Assembly: GCF_025717515.1 (NCBI RefSeq)
Contig: NZ_JAJIRN010000005.1
Location: forward strand, 248,001-312,000
Direction of reading: 5' to 3'
DNA length: 64,000 bases
Origin: Roseateles oligotrophus
Lineage (GTDB): Bacteria; Pseudomonadota; Gammaproteobacteria; Burkholderiales; Burkholderiaceae_C
The position numbers and the translations under genes are program-made. Each line of letters opens with the position of its first letter. The first letter of the stretch is position 1. Below, piece after piece: positions 55,101-63,847 of this stretch. Below the pieces are notes generated by a model that made no database searches, had not been told where the DNA came from, and saw nothing but the letters and a program-made list of their open reading frames with translations.

Positions 55101-55356
55101 TTTCATGGCCGGGGTCCAGATGCGAGACCAGCACAAAGCCCAGACCGGTGTTCAGCGGGCAGGCCTTGAAGAAGGCCTCGAAGGCTTCGAGGCCGCCGGC
55201 CGAGGCGCCGATGCCGACGATGGCGGAGGGTGAGGACGGTGGGGTGGCCGAGCCGCTGAGGCTGTTCGAATCGGCCGACGGGTCTGCCGGGGCTTCGGAG
55301 CTTTTCGAGTCCCGCTGCGCGGCTTTGCTCATATCGGGACTATTTTCAGGCGTCAT
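52198..55356 (-). CDS. CheB-CheR-PAS-PAS fusion protein without kinase domain
   Basis: 1052 residues. CheB methylesterase-like domain (about 45-230; GIGASAGGLEAFE, VSHLDPGHESLL, LSGTASDGTLG give Ser, His and Asp). CheR methyltransferase domain (about 245-520; STIGRRIQRRM, NVTSFFRDPEAF, VWVAGCSSGEEAYSIAM for SAM binding, DLLSCRNLMIYL). A coiled coil (about 715-790) has repeated STNEELQ heptads, followed by two PAS domains (about 800-915 and 930-1050). Many relatives end in a HisKA_2 or HWE kinase; this one stops after the second PAS. No chemoreceptor is encoded nearby, so the role is likely sensory or scaffold-like. Start at 55356 or 55332; neither has a clear ribosome site. Confidence 0.88.
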   Translation of the reverse strand: MTPENSPDMSKAAQRDSKSSEAPADPSADSNSLSGSATPPSSPSAIVGIGASAGGLEAFEAFFKACPLNTGLGFVLVSHLDPGHESLLVEILQRSTAMPVLQAMDETFVAANSVYIIPPNRDMAILGGALQLTLPDVARGKRMPIDGFLRSLAADQGARAIGVILSGTASDGTLGLRAILDAGGASLVQEPGSARYDGMPRSAIDAGVANHVLAPDKMPALLQRLGSQTGLKPQRAAPPPIRSANALNKILQQLRASTGVDFSLYKKSTIGRRIQRRMTLHQIDEEIVYVRYLKENPAEAQLLFRELLINVTSFFRDPEAFVTLKQTLLPPLLEAKPPGSVFRVWVAGCSSGEEAYSIAMTLHELQGELSSGNVPGLAFQIYATDLDDEAIAAARAGRYPASIALDVTPERLRRFFSKEPDGSYKVKKEIRDMVVFAVQNVIKDPPFTRLDLLSCRNLMIYLEPELQQRLINTFHYALRPNGLLLISTSESITTQPELFSPIDRKWKFYQARHDERQRKLVPMSEVSLLATAPQAGTPGAEVNPKSAPLPSTDKLSQQIAEISNRALLQTFAPASVTTDLDCNILYIHGDTGRYLRPAPGPASFNVLEMAREGLLPSLRTALLQAAAGARSSGSDGAESAGAGPGWPSEQVSVKTNGGFSPVRFTVRALLRLSNQPPMLQVSFQEVPQAPGPSGQGAAPAAAGDGSSEHARIKELELKLAYANETLQNTHEEQQAFNEELKSTNEELQSTNEELQSSNEELETSKEELQSLNEETITVNAELNSRIEQLTGVQNDMKNLLDSIASGTLFLDHKLCIRRFTPATLKIYRLIGSDVGRPLSDITCNLDAAQHQTMQADLQTVLDSLIPIEREVSTADGAWHLSRIQPYRTLDNVIEGLVVTFTDVSEFKKAHLAAAQAAAQLSAAKQAATQTARDLAEGIVNTISEPLLVLDAQLQVVSASRSFYTYFKAMPADTIGRKVYELGNGQWAIPALRELLDNILPKHQAMDGYEIKHDFPGLGPRRMVLNAHRIVTTGGDTELILLAMVAIEAQSAG

Positions 55357-55504
55357 GAAGGCTTGAATAGGTTTGGGCTGGCGAAGTATGGCGCTCCCCG
55401 CCACGCTCTCGCCAGCTCAAGCAAGCAAATCACGGGCAAACCCTTGAAAAATTTCAAGTGATCGCTGATCCACGGCGTTAGCTTCGCCTTCAAACAACAC
55501 TGCA

Positions 55505-56080
55505 CTAGATATGCAACCAGGCCAATGCGCCGAGCACGATGCCGACGCTGCCCAAGCCGACGGTCACAAAGGTCATCCAGCGGTTCTTGGTCAGCAGCGC
55601 AATCGCGGCCATCGCAATCGAAACCTGCAAGACCGTGGTCGCCTGGGCCCAGCGGTGATGCAGATGAATTTGCTCATCGCTTTGGTGGTTCCAATCGCTG
55701 GACTCGGCTTCGAGCTTTTCGGCCTTGTCCTTGATCTCGACTTTTTCCTTCTTGTAGCGTTCGATGTCTTCCTTGAAGCGCACCTTTTTGTCCTCGCCGA
55801 CCAACTCCACTGCCAACTCGGCCAGATTCTGCTTGCTGCTCTTGGCCTGGTAATAGGCCCATTGGTTGGCGGCCTCGGTCTTCTTGATCGCGGCCTCGTT
55901 TTTGTACAGGCCGGCATTGGCCTGCGTGGCCCCGCCCATATAGGAGAAGCTCGCACCTATGGTGGCCAGAATGGCGGTCAGCACCGCCAGCTTGCCGGCG
56001 ATCCCCTTGGGCTCGTGTTGGGCCGCATGTTCCATTTCATGGTCATGCGGGCCATGGACGTGAAAACCATGTCCTGACAT
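55505..56080 (-). CDS. DUF4337-like membrane protein
   Basis: 191 residues. A His-rich N-terminus (GHGFHVHGPHDHEMEH) is followed by one membrane helix (LAVLTAILATIGASFSYM), a charged coiled-coil region (about 60-135; KKVRFKEDIERYKKEKVEI) and two helices at the C-terminus. This arrangement is that of DUF4337 proteins, whose function is unknown. The His-rich end might bind metal, but nothing else supports that. It lies 19 bases upstream of the folA end and on the same strand, and could be read through from thyA-folA. Confidence 0.8.
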   Translation of the reverse strand: MSGHGFHVHGPHDHEMEHAAQHEPKGIAGKLAVLTAILATIGASFSYMGGATQANAGLYKNEAAIKKTEAANQWAYYQAKSSKQNLAELAVELVGEDKKVRFKEDIERYKKEKVEIKDKAEKLEAESSDWNHQSDEQIHLHHRWAQATTVLQVSIAMAAIALLTKNRWMTFVTVGLGSVGIVLGALAWLHI

Positions 56081-56099
56081 TTTGAATTCCCTCTATGAG

Positions 56100-56596
<497 letters not shown>

Positions 56597-56600
<4 letters not shown>

Positions 56601-57430
56601 ACCGCCACCGCGCCCTTGATGGCGGGATGCGGGTCGTAGTCGCTGAGCTCGAAGTCGTCGAACTCGTAATCAAAGATCGTGGCCGGCCGGCGCTTGATCG
56701 TCATCAATGGGTAGGCGCGTGGCTCGCGGGCGAGTTGTGTGCGCACCTGCTCGAAATGGTTGCTGTAGATATGGCAGTCGCCGCCGGTCCAGATGAAGTC
56801 ACCCAGGGCCAGGTCGCATTGCTGGGCCAGCATCTGCGTGAGCAAGGCGTAACTGGCGATATTGAAGGGCACACCCAGGAAGATGTCGGCGCTGCGCTGG
56901 TAGAGCTGGCAGGACAGCTTGCCCCCGGCTACATAAAATTGGAAAAAGGCATGGCAGGGCATCAGCGCCATCTGGTCCAGATCGGCCACATTCCAGGCGC
57001 TGACGATGATGCGGCGCGAATCCGGGTTGGTTTTGAGCTGCTTGACGACCTCGGCGATCTGGTCGATATGACCACCATCGGGTTTGGGCCAGTTGCGCCA
57101 TTGCACGCCGTAGACGGGCCCGAGGTCGCCGTCCTCGCGCGCCCATTCGTTCCAGATCGTGCAGCCGCGCTCTTGCAGCCATTTGACGTTGGAGTCGCCG
57201 CGCAAAAACCACAGCAGTTCCAGGATGATGGACTTCAGGTGGACCTTCTTGGTCGTCACCAGCGGGAAGCCTTCATTCAGATCAAAACGCAGTTGCTGGC
57301 CGAACACACTGCGCGTGCCGGTGCCGGTGCGGTCGGTCTTGGCCGCACCATGCTCAAAGACATGGCGCATGAAGTCCTCATACTGGCTGCGGACCGGGCG
57401 TTGATGAATGCTTTGGATGGGACTGTTCAT
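56597..57430 (-). CDS. thyA: Thymidylate synthase
   Basis: 277 residues. Methylates dUMP to dTMP using methylene-tetrahydrofolate. Diagnostic blocks: [42 protein letters not shown] with the catalytic Cys, [20 protein letters not shown] and [10 protein letters not shown]. The ATG at 57430 gives a short N-terminal extension common in proteobacterial ThyA; an internal Met at codon 21 is an alternative. It pairs with folA, and its promoter must lie in the roughly 60 bases shared with the divergent small surface-antigen-like gene. Confidence 0.96.
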
Positions 57431-57493
57431 AGGGGAGGAATTCTAAAGGGATGCGGTATTCTGTCGGTCAGTCCAACAAGCAGCGCAGGTGCC

Positions 57494-57865
57494 ATCATCA
57501 AAGCCATAGTTCTACTCATCGGCCTAACGGTCGGTCTCATCGGCCAAGTGCAGGCCAATAGCAATCTGCGGGCGATGAATAATTCGGCCTTTTCCCGCTT
57601 TGGTGTGGCCGATCAAGCGCTGCTGCGGGCCCAGATCGACAAGGCCGTCGTGGCCGAAACCGATGGTCAGACCTTCGAGTGGAAGAGCGACAAGAGCCGG
57701 GCCTCGGGCGTGGTCACCGCGCTTGCCCGGGCGAAGTTCAAAGAGAAGGACTGCCGAAGCCTGCGGATTCAAAACAGCTGGGGCAATCAGCGCGACGAGG
57801 GCGTGTTTCGCTTTTGCGCGCAGCCGGCCGGGAAGTGGCTGTTGGTCGGACCTGTGCTGGACTGA
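57494..57865 (+). CDS. RT0821/Lpp0805-like small surface protein, start uncertain
   Basis: About 123 residues. A hydrophobic N-terminus (AIVLLIGLTVGLIGQVQANS) looks like a signal peptide. The C-terminal part (GQTFEWKSDKSRASGVVTAL, CRSLRIQN, GVFRFCAQPAGKWLLVG) resembles the RT0821/Lpp0805 surface-antigen family with its two conserved cysteines. No ATG, GTG or TTG precedes the signal peptide in frame. The first standard start is GTG 57548, which would remove it. Use of a rare start (ATC at 57494 or 57497), or a sequencing error upstream, is possible. Transcribed divergently from thyA. Confidence 0.55.
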   Translation: MIKAIVLLIGLTVGLIGQVQANSNLRAMNNSAFSRFGVADQALLRAQIDKAVVAETDGQTFEWKSDKSRASGVVTALARAKFKEKDCRSLRIQNSWGNQRDEGVFRFCAQPAGKWLLVGPVLD

Positions 57866-57899
57866 GCGCAAGCTGCTGCATAAATTGGCGCCCGGGCAA

Positions 57900-59309
57900 C
57901 TAGCCTTGCGGCGTCCACCCCCCGCCCAAGGCCCGGTACAGCTCGATCACCGCCGCATAAGTGCCGCTGCTCAGCTGGGTCAGCTGCAGCTCGGCATCGA
58001 ACAACTGGCGCTGTGAATCTAGCACCTCGAAGTAACTCGATATGCCGTTGACATAGCGCAGATCAACCAGGCGCAGTCGCTCCTGGCTGGCCCGGACTAT
58101 GGTCTGCATCGCGGCCTGCTGCTCGCGCAGGCGTTGAAAGCGCAGCAAGGCATCTTCCACTTCGCGCAGCGCGCCTTGGGTGGTGCGGGCATAGTCCTCC
58201 AGCGCGATCGCCTGCTGCGCCTGCGCGCCCTGCAAATTGCTGTCCAGCCGCCCGCCGCTGAAGAGCGGCAGCGTGATGGAAGGCGAGACCGTGTAGGCCC
58301 GGCGGTCTCCTTCCAGCAATTGGCTCAGCTGCGGGCTGATAAAGCCCAGAAACCCGGTCAGCGAGATGCTGGGCAGATAGGCCTTGCGCGCGGCGTCCAC
58401 ATTCGCGCGTGAGGCCGCCAGGCTCAGCTCGGCGGCCCGCACATCGGGGCGGCGCTTGAGCAGGTCTGACGGGATGCCGGCCGGCAGGGCTGGCGGCAGC
58501 TCATATTGACTCAGCGGCTTATTGACCCGCAAGGGGCCCGGGTTGCGGCCGGCCAGTTGAGACAGGGCGTTTTCTTGCAGACCGCGCTTGAGTTGCAGCT
58601 GGGCATAGGCGGCCTCGGCCTGCGCCAGCGAGGTCTCGGCCTGCGTCACGTCAACCTTGGAGACGACCCCGGCATTGAAACGCAGCTTGACAATGCGCAG
58701 CGAACCGGCCCGCGAGACGCGGGTGCGCTCGGCGATCTGCAAGGACTGATCGTATTCAAGCAGGTTCAGCCAGCCGCTGGCCACCTGTGACACCAGCCCG
58801 ACCTCGACAAAATGCTGCAAGGCCTCGCTGGCGCGCAGATGGCTCAAGGCAGCGTCCGACAGCGAAGCGATGCGGCCCCAGAGGTCGATCTCCCAGGCCG
58901 GCATCGCCAGCCCCAGCCGGTAGCTGCTGGCGCTGAGGTTTTCGGTCGCGCTCAAGCCGCTGGGCGCTTGTTGGCGGGTGGCGCCGGCGTCTGCCGCCAG
59001 GCTTGGCCAGCGTGCGGAATTCTGCACGCCCCACTGCGCCCGCGCCAACTCGACACGCTGTGCGGCGATGCGCAGATCGCGGTTATTGCTCAACGCCTCC
59101 TTGATCAAGGCCTCCAACTCGGCATCCTTGAAGACCGCACCAAATGGCCGCTCGGCCAGGCTGCTGGCCGGGTTGGCCGGCCCGTTCCAGGCGGCGGGCA
59201 TTTGCAAGGGCTGGCTTGCTGCCGATTGATCCTTGGACGGCGCTGCGCAGGCGCCGCACAGCAAGGCGATGGCGAGTGCCGCCCAAGTCAAGCGCGGGGA
59301 CTTCCTCAT
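57900..59309 (-). CDS. RND efflux outer-membrane factor (OprM/NodT family)
   Basis: 469 residues. A lipoprotein-like signal (ALLCGACAAPS) is followed by the tandem TolC-type repeats. Seen: NNRDLRIAAQRVELARAQ, SSYRLGLAMPAWEIDLWGR, LLKRRPDVRAAELSLAASRANVDAARKAYLPSISLTG and YVNGISSYFEVLDSQRQLFDAE, all typical of the NodT/OprM group. It forms the trimeric outer-membrane channel of a tripartite pump. The ATG overlaps the stop of the pump gene (ATGA). It is the last of the three efflux genes. Confidence 0.94.
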   Translation of the reverse strand: MRKSPRLTWAALAIALLCGACAAPSKDQSAASQPLQMPAAWNGPANPASSLAERPFGAVFKDAELEALIKEALSNNRDLRIAAQRVELARAQWGVQNSARWPSLAADAGATRQQAPSGLSATENLSASSYRLGLAMPAWEIDLWGRIASLSDAALSHLRASEALQHFVEVGLVSQVASGWLNLLEYDQSLQIAERTRVSRAGSLRIVKLRFNAGVVSKVDVTQAETSLAQAEAAYAQLQLKRGLQENALSQLAGRNPGPLRVNKPLSQYELPPALPAGIPSDLLKRRPDVRAAELSLAASRANVDAARKAYLPSISLTGFLGFISPQLSQLLEGDRRAYTVSPSITLPLFSGGRLDSNLQGAQAQQAIALEDYARTTQGALREVEDALLRFQRLREQQAAMQTIVRASQERLRLVDLRYVNGISSYFEVLDSQRQLFDAELQLTQLSSGTYAAVIELYRALGGGWTPQG

Positions 59310-62300
59310 GGCTTCACCTCCGCGCTTTTTTCTGGTTTGGGTTCAGGTTTGGGCTTGAACAGACTCATCATCGCCACATAGAACAGCGGCGTGAAGAACA
59401 CACCGACCAGCGTGGCGGCCAGCATGCCGCCGAGGATGCCGGTGCCGACCGAATGCTGAGTCGCCGCGCCCGCGCCCGAGGCCTTGACCAGCGGCAGCAC
59501 GCCCAGGATAAAGGCCAGCGAGGTCATCACGATCGGGCGCAAGCGCTGGCGGCCGGCTTCGATGGCGGCGTCCATCACGGGCATGCCGGCCTCGAATTGC
59601 TGCTTGGCAAATTCGACGATCAGAATGCCGTTCTTGCCCGCCAGGCCGACCAGGGTGATCAAGCTGACCTGGAAGAACACATCATTGGGCGAGCCGCGCA
59701 GCAGCAGCGCCAGCAGGGCGCCCAGCATCGCGATCGGCACGATCAGGAACACCGCCACGGGCAGCGACCAGCTCTCATAAAGTGCCGCCAGGAACAGGAA
59801 CACAAAGACCAGCGAGAGCGCGAAGATGCCGGCCGATTGCGAGCCTCCGGCGCGCTCCTGCAAGGACTGGCCCGACCATTCGAACCCGACACCCTCGGGC
59901 AGATGTTGGCTGGCGATCTCCTCCATCGCGTCCAGCGCCTCGCCCGAGCTGCGGCCCGGGGCCGGCCCGCCATTGATCTGCACCGAAGGGTAGCCGTTGT
60001 AGCGCGTCAGGGCGATAGGCGCCGAGCGCCATTCGGTGCGCATCAGCGCCGCCAGCGGCACCAGCTCACCCGCGCCATTGCGCAGCTGAAAGCGCTCCAG
60101 CGCGGCCGGGTCCGAACGGAAAGACTGCTCGGCCTGCATCTTGACCTTCAGATTGGTGCCAAAGGCGGTGAACTGGTTGATGAAGCTGGAGCCCATCAAG
60201 GTGCCCACCGTGGCATAAAGATCGGGCACCGACACGCCCAGCGACTTGGCCTTGTTGCGGTCCACATCCAGGAACAGCGTCTGCACCTCGGGCGCGGCCA
60301 CGCTGCGGCTGCCGACCAGGCGCTCGTCCTTGGCGGCGGCGCCGACCAGGGCCTGCGTGGCGGCATTGAGCTTGGCGCGGTCACCGTCAAGCGAGACCAG
60401 GCGCATATCGAAGCCCGCCACATTGCCCATACCGGAAATCGGCGGCTCGTTGAGCGCAAAGACCCGCGCTTCGGTGATGGTGGCCAACTTGCCATTCAGG
60501 CGCTTGAGCAGGCCGGCCACCTGCGTCTCGGGCGTGTTGCGCTCGGCCCAGGGTTTGAGCGTGGCGAAGATAAAAGCCTGGTTGGCATAGCGGTAAAAGA
60601 TCGAGAAGCCCAGAATCGCGGTGGCGTCCCGGATCGAGTCTTCGCTGGCCAGAATCTTCTCGGCCTTGATCAAGGCCTCGCGGGTGCGCTCGGGTGAGGC
60701 GCCTGCGGGCAAGTCCACCGCGACAAAGATCGAGCCCTTGTCTTCCTCGGGCACAAAGCCGCCGGGGATGGCGCCGAACAAAAAGATCACGCCGGCGATC
60801 ATGCCGCCGTACAGCCCCCAGGCCAGTAGCTTGCGAGCCAGGAGCAGCTTGACGCCGGCCACATAGCCGCCGGTGACGCGCTCGAAAAAGCGGTCGAAGA
60901 TCTGAATCGGCTTGAGCTTCTTGACCCCCGGTTTGAGGATCAATGCGCACAGCGCCGGCGTTAGCGTCAGCGCCGTGATCGCCGACAGCAGGGTGGCGAA
61001 GGTGATGGTGATGGCGAACTGCTTGTAGAGCGTGCCGGTGACGCCGCCCAGAAAGGCGATCGGCACGAACACCGCACAGATCACCGCCGTCACGCCGACG
61101 ATGGCGCCGCCAATGCCTTGCATCGCCTTGATGGCCGCGCTGGTGGCGTCCAGGTGTTCGTCATGCATGATCTTTTCGACCGCCTCGACGACGACGATCG
61201 CGTCATCGACGACGATGCCGATCGCCAGCACCAGACCGAACAGCGTCAGCATATTGATCGAGAAGCCGGCCAAGAGCAGGCCGGCCATGGTGCCGACGAT
61301 GGAGACCGGAATCGCCAGCAGCGGGATGATGGTGGCGCGCATGCTGCCCAGAAACAGATAGACCACTACCAAGACCAGGATGAAGGCTTCGATGAAGGTG
61401 TGCACCACCAACTCCACCGAGGCGGTGACAAACTTGGTGGTGTCGTAGCTGATGGTCCATTTGATTTCGCGCGGGAAGGAGGCCGTCAGCTGATCCATCT
61501 TGATTCTTAAGGCCTTGGACAGCTCCAGCGCATTGCCGCCCGGGCTCAGATAGACACCGATGGCGACGGCCGGTTTGCCGTTCAAACGCGACTCGAACTG
61601 ATAGTCATCTGCGCCCAGTTCGACCCTTGCGACATCGCGCACCCTCACCACCGAGCCGTCGGCCTGCGCGCGAATGACGATGTTCTTGAACTGCTCCACA
61701 TCGGTCAGGCCGCCGGCCGTTTGGACCGGGAAGGTCAGGGTCTGGCCTCTGTCGGCGGGCGACTGGCCGATCTCGCCGACGGCGAAATTCTGGTTCTGCT
61801 CGCGCACCGCGTTGCCGACATCCGCTGAAGTAAGCCGGTACTTGGAGAGCCGGTCCGGGTCCAGCCACAAGCGCATGGCATAGGGCGCGGCAAACAAGCT
61901 CACATCGCCGGCACCGGGCAGGCGCTTGAGCTCATTGATGACCTGGCTATTGGCCAGATTGGCGATATAGGTGCGATCAAAGCGCGGGTCATCCGACTGC
62001 AGTACCAGCACTTGCAGGATCTGCGGATTGGTCTTGTCCACCCGCAGGCCGTTGCGCAGCACCTCCTGCGGCAGCAGCGACTCGACCCGCTTGGCGCGGT
62101 TGTTCACTTCCACGGCGGCCAGATCCAGATCGGTGCCGGGCTGGAAGAAGATCTGCAGCTGCATGCTGCCGCTGGCCGAGCTGGTGCTCTGCATATAAAG
62201 CAGGCCGCTGATGCCGTTCATCTCGCGCTCCAGCGGCGCGGCAACGGTGGTCTCCAGGGTCTCGGGGCTGGCGCCGGGGTAGACGGCGCTGATCTGCACC

Positions 62301-62422
62301 TGCGGGGGTGCGACGTTAGGGTATTGCTCCACCGCGAGCTGCGTGCTGGCCAGAATGCCGATCAGCATGAAGAGCAGCGCGATGACGGTCGCCATGACCG
62401 GACGCTTGACGAAGAATCCCAT
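59306..62422 (-). CDS. RND multidrug efflux permease (HAE1/AcrB family)
   Basis: 1038 residues, full length. It begins MGFFVKRPVMATVIALLFML, followed by QYPNVAPPQVQISAVYPGAS, the normal AcrB-type start. Twelve membrane helices are expected; the proton-relay helix reads LVLAIGIVVDDAIVVVEAVE with the two adjacent Asp residues. FLGGVTGTLYKQFAITITFA and LYESWSLPVAVFLIVPIAML are further conserved. Drug export is driven by protons; substrates are unknown. It lies between adaptor (15-base gap) and channel (ATGA overlap) genes. Confidence 0.96.
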   Translation of the reverse strand: MGFFVKRPVMATVIALLFMLIGILASTQLAVEQYPNVAPPQVQISAVYPGASPETLETTVAAPLEREMNGISGLLYMQSTSSASGSMQLQIFFQPGTDLDLAAVEVNNRAKRVESLLPQEVLRNGLRVDKTNPQILQVLVLQSDDPRFDRTYIANLANSQVINELKRLPGAGDVSLFAAPYAMRLWLDPDRLSKYRLTSADVGNAVREQNQNFAVGEIGQSPADRGQTLTFPVQTAGGLTDVEQFKNIVIRAQADGSVVRVRDVARVELGADDYQFESRLNGKPAVAIGVYLSPGGNALELSKALRIKMDQLTASFPREIKWTISYDTTKFVTASVELVVHTFIEAFILVLVVVYLFLGSMRATIIPLLAIPVSIVGTMAGLLLAGFSINMLTLFGLVLAIGIVVDDAIVVVEAVEKIMHDEHLDATSAAIKAMQGIGGAIVGVTAVICAVFVPIAFLGGVTGTLYKQFAITITFATLLSAITALTLTPALCALILKPGVKKLKPIQIFDRFFERVTGGYVAGVKLLLARKLLAWGLYGGMIAGVIFLFGAIPGGFVPEEDKGSIFVAVDLPAGASPERTREALIKAEKILASEDSIRDATAILGFSIFYRYANQAFIFATLKPWAERNTPETQVAGLLKRLNGKLATITEARVFALNEPPISGMGNVAGFDMRLVSLDGDRAKLNAATQALVGAAAKDERLVGSRSVAAPEVQTLFLDVDRNKAKSLGVSVPDLYATVGTLMGSSFINQFTAFGTNLKVKMQAEQSFRSDPAALERFQLRNGAGELVPLAALMRTEWRSAPIALTRYNGYPSVQINGGPAPGRSSGEALDAMEEIASQHLPEGVGFEWSGQSLQERAGGSQSAGIFALSLVFVFLFLAALYESWSLPVAVFLIVPIAMLGALLALLLRGSPNDVFFQVSLITLVGLAGKNGILIVEFAKQQFEAGMPVMDAAIEAGRQRLRPIVMTSLAFILGVLPLVKASGAGAATQHSVGTGILGGMLAATLVGVFFTPLFYVAMMSLFKPKPEPKPEKSAEVKP

Positions 62423-62437
62423 TCTGAGGCTCCCGGC

Positions 62438-63610
62438 TTAAGGTGCGGCAGCGGAGGCGGGTGCTGCGGCTGCCCAAGGCGAGGGCTTGACCGTGGCGCC
62501 TTGCTGCAAGCGCTGCAGGCCTTCGACCACGACCGACTCGCCCGCGCCCAGGCCCTTCTCGACGATCCAGTCGTTCTTCAGCCATTCGCCCACCACCAGA
62601 TCGCGGCGCTCGACCTTGTTTTCGGGCCCGACCACCCAGGCCACATGGCCGGTCGGCGTTTTGGTGACGGCTTTTTGCGGGATCAGAATCGTGTTGGGCC
62701 GCTCGCCCGAGGTGTAGACCACCCGCACATACATGCCGGGCAAGAGTTTCTGACTCGGGTTGGGCATCACCACCCGCAGCGTGATGGTGCCGGTGCTGGG
62801 GTTGACCTGCGACTCGGAGAAATCGAGCTTGCCGCTGCGCTCGAACTCGCTGCCATCGGGCAGGAAGATGCGCGCCTGCGCGCTGCCGGTGCCGGCGCCC
62901 GCCTTGACCCTGCCCGTACTCAACTCGCGGCGCAGGATCAGCGCGTCGCGGTCGGCGACGTTGAAATTGACATAGACCTGATCGAGCCGGTCGACCGTCG
63001 TCAAATGGGTGGACTCGCCGCGCCCGACCAAGCGGCCCTCGGGCACCAAGGCCGCGCCGATCTTGCCCGACTCGGTCGCCAAGACCTTGGTGTAGCCGAG
63101 ATTGGTCTGCGCGCGTTCGACGTTAGCGGCGGAGACCGCCAACTGCGCCTCGGTCTGTTTGACGGCGGTGACCGCGTCTTCATAGTCTTGCTGGCTGATC
63201 GCGTTCTCCTTGATCAGCGGCGCCAGGCGTTTTTCTTTCGATCGGGCGCTGGCCAGATTGGCGGCCGACCGGGCCTGGTCGGCCACGGCGTCGTTCAAGG
63301 CAATGCGGTAAGGCGTCGGGTCTATCGTGTAAAGCAATTGGCCTTTTTTGACCTCGCTGCCTTCGACGAAATGGCGTTGCTCCAGAATGCCCTCGACCCG
63401 CGCGCGCACCTCGACCGAGCGAAATGCAGCGACACGGCCGACATATTCATTCACCACCGGCACGGTCTCCGAGCGCGAAGCGACGACCCGTACCTCGGCC
63501 GGCGGCGGCTTGGGCGGGGCAGGCGGCGCCTTCTTCTGGCAAGCACTCAGCACCAAGGTCAATAACAAGGGCGTCGACACGAGCTTGATCAGGCCCAGGT
63601 ACTTTTGCAT
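62438..63610 (-). CDS. RND efflux periplasmic adaptor protein
   Basis: 390 residues. A lipoprotein signal with lipobox LSAC is followed by a Pro-rich linker and the AcrA/MexA-like body: VRARVEGILEQRHFVEGSEVKKGQLLYTIDP (lipoyl half-motif and hairpin start), a coiled-coil hairpin (about 90-150), TNLGYTKVLATESGKIG, then LPDGSEFERSGKLDF and VNPSTGTITLRVVMPNP. The ATG at 63610 was chosen because the signal peptide starts there; the frame is open for 23 more codons. It is the first gene of the pump operon, so the control region lies in the 237 bases upstream, shared with a divergent lipoprotein gene. Confidence 0.93.
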   Translation of the reverse strand: MQKYLGLIKLVSTPLLLTLVLSACQKKAPPAPPKPPPAEVRVVASRSETVPVVNEYVGRVAAFRSVEVRARVEGILEQRHFVEGSEVKKGQLLYTIDPTPYRIALNDAVADQARSAANLASARSKEKRLAPLIKENAISQQDYEDAVTAVKQTEAQLAVSAANVERAQTNLGYTKVLATESGKIGAALVPEGRLVGRGESTHLTTVDRLDQVYVNFNVADRDALILRRELSTGRVKAGAGTGSAQARIFLPDGSEFERSGKLDFSESQVNPSTGTITLRVVMPNPSQKLLPGMYVRVVYTSGERPNTILIPQKAVTKTPTGHVAWVVGPENKVERRDLVVGEWLKNDWIVEKGLGAGESVVVEGLQRLQQGATVKPSPWAAAAPASAAAP

Positions 63611-63727
63611 GGTTTTGTATCTTTCTCTGCTGCCAATTCGTGGACGGAGGCCGCACGAAAATCGACCGTGCTTGCACATCTGTTTGCCTACACCGGCAGC
63701 TCCAATGGGCAGCGGGCCTGTTCAGTT

Positions 63728-63744
63728 AGCATATACGGCATGCT
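63728..63744. promoter_or_regulatory. Inverted repeat between efflux operon and lipoprotein gene
   Basis: AGCAT-N7-ATGCT forms a perfect five-base-arm palindrome in the divergent intergenic region, 118 bases from the adaptor start and 104 bases from the lipoprotein start. It is a candidate site for a TetR- or LysR-type repressor, but no regulator gene is visible here and short arms can occur by chance. Confidence 0.3.
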
Positions 63745-63847
63745 CAGACCCGGCCAAGATGGGTTAACCCCATGGATCAAACCGACGGACACCGAGCAGG
63801 TGACTTGCTCGCCAAATCACCGAGACAAAAAAGGAAGGAAGATCGAA

